This document shows positions 63,166-64,000 of a stretch of DNA of 64,000 nt, one piece after another. Numbering within the stretch: the stretch's first letter is position 1; each line of letters starts with the position of its first letter. The translations under genes and the position numbers were made by a program. The notes beneath the pieces are model-generated. The model made no database searches. It had not been told where the DNA came from and saw only the letters and a program-made list of their open reading frames with translations. Source of the stretch: Rhizopus arrhizus (taxonomy: Eukaryota; Mucoromycota; Mucoromycetes; Mucorales; Rhizopodaceae); assembly GCA_024220505.1 (NCBI GenBank), contig JAKZZE010000010.1:930001-994000 (forward strand), written 5' to 3'.

Positions 63166-63603
63166 TTACTTTGTCCATTCTGATATTCCATGATGAAGCC
63201 CACGGAAAAATCCAGTTGTTTTCTTTGGATTTTTAACTGCTCCTCTTGCTCTATACCAACTCCAAGCATGAGTACCTACGCACCATACAAATCCGCTTAT
63301 AAACGGAACAATAATTTGATCCTTTATAACAACCGTCCAAAAAATACCCAATGGAGAGGTGCCTTTATTCCTTAAGTTTTGAATGGCAGTCTCCACTTGC
63401 TTTTCATATCGCATGTCAGGTATAGGTGGTGCATTCATGTGTTTAGCGTGAACTGAAAAGTCATCGTCGTCATCAGTGTCAAATGCAATATTGTCAACAT
63501 TAGGATCGCGTGATTCTGTATATCTTCTTTGAAGCTCAACAAGTCGTTCAAATTCTTCTGGGACCTCGCTGGATAAGTGATAAGGTTGAAATTCGTCAGA
63601 CAT
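63166..63603 (-). CDS. Small membrane protein, DUF1770-like
   Basis: Intronless 145-residue frame. The acidic N-terminal half (FDTDDDDDFSVHAKH) leads to IPDMRYEKQVETAIQNLRN, then FWTVVIKDQIIVPFISGFVW and CVGTHAWSWYRARG, one hydrophobic segment with aromatic ends, and a basic tail ending GISEWTK. The combination of P-D-x-R-x-E and a R/K-D-Q-x-x-x-P-x-x-x-G-x-x-W segment recalls the fungal DUF1770 family, of unknown function. A single C-terminal anchor with a short tail fits a tail-anchored organelle membrane protein. Name tentative; coding status fairly sure. Confidence 0.65.
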   Translation of the reverse strand: MSDEFQPYHLSSEVPEEFERLVELQRRYTESRDPNVDNIAFDTDDDDDFSVHAKHMNAPPIPDMRYEKQVETAIQNLRNKGTSPLGIFWTVVIKDQIIVPFISGFVWCVGTHAWSWYRARGAVKNPKKTTGFFRGLHHGISEWTK

Positions 63604-63784
63604 GTCAATGAAAAATAAAAAAGAAATACTGAGCTAATGACCTAAGTTTGAACTTTTTTTTTGTATGAGGATTTTATTCTAGTGCCGCCTCTAGATGAGC
63701 ACTGTTACAGCAATAAAATAACTATGAAGATGTTGAGTTATAATGTTTCTACATTTCTTGGCGTTGTAAATTTTCATTAGGGAT

Positions 63785-64000
63785 TCATCTAATTAGCACT
63801 GTAACCCTTGCTGTTGCTTCATTTGGCCGAAAAGGCGTGTCTTCAAAAATATATTTCCAGTGTAATCCCCATAAACTCAAAACACCACAAGCAATTACAT
63901 GAAAGAAGTCAAGTTTACAATGCGATAGTGTTTTAATTGTTGTTTGAAGTGGTCGATATATTTGGGCAAAAAATAGTAGCAAAGGCTGAATAAGGAATCG
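63785..64000 (-). CDS. C-terminal part of an unknown gene, cut by the window edge
   Basis: A minus-strand frame open from the window end (64000) to TGA at 63785, about 71 codons. It includes a hydrophobic segment FFHVIACGVLSLWGLHW and ends PNEATARVTVLIR. The 5' part lies outside, so the family cannot be decided; it may be a membrane protein or an unspliced tail. Confidence 0.4.
   Translation of the reverse strand, partial: RFLIQPLLLFFAQIYRPLQTTIKTLSHCKLDFFHVIACGVLSLWGLHWKYIFEDTPFRPNEATARVTVLIR

Overview
The window reads as nuclear DNA from an early-diverging filamentous fungus, most likely a member of the Mucorales (Mucoromycota). This rests on the AT-rich base composition, the many short introns (mostly 44-60 nt) and the gene set: a myosin-chitin synthase, conventional kinesin, ribosome-associated Hsp70, Vnx1-type exchanger and copper amine oxidase. 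Several of the decayed mobile elements (Tc1/IS630-like, LINE and Fanzor/TnpB-like) are also of kinds that are common there. The species cannot be named from sequence alone.

Layout. 1-6.4 kb is gene-poor, with a Tc1-like fragment and a LINE tail. 6.5-14.9 kb is a dense housekeeping block: a two-finger Mig1/CreA-like protein, HAP5/NF-YC, MGS1/WRNIP1, MED11, REV7, ornithine decarboxylase antizyme, TOM22 and glucosamine-6-phosphate deaminase. 15.3-16.9 kb is a dead DDE transposon. 17.0-20.7 kb holds a DAHP synthase and an SSB-type Hsp70 in tandem. 20.7-32.1 kb is mostly decayed DNA with a small ORF, a LINE tail, a short-chain dehydrogenase, a Fanzor (TnpB-like) pseudogene and a Tc1-like pseudogene. 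32.1-52.2 kb is dense again: copper amine oxidase, a SIKE/FGFR1OP2-like coiled coil, a STIMATE/YPL162C-like membrane protein, a Vnx1-like exchanger, class V chitin synthase, an unknown acidic protein and kinesin-1. 52.2-59.4 kb is gene-poor except for a GT17 glycosyltransferase. 59.4-64.0 kb holds RPC40, a second DAHP synthase, a DUF1770-like membrane protein and a truncated gene at the edge.

Functional links. MGS1 and REV7 both act in DNA damage tolerance and lie within 0.7 kb of each other. Chitin synthase V and kinesin-1 both serve polarised growth. The two DAHP synthase paralogs share the first step of the shikimate pathway. Exon structures were assembled by eye from GT-AG (once GC-AG) boundaries that restore conserved protein frames; all are predictions.

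Most interesting points: an antizyme gene whose first intron ends in two acceptors four bases apart that switch between direct fusion and a classical +1-frameshift arrangement; a decayed Fanzor nuclease gene; a 15-nt microexon in HAP5; a myosin-chitin synthase with a degenerate motor; and an unknown protein with an apparent internal duplication.
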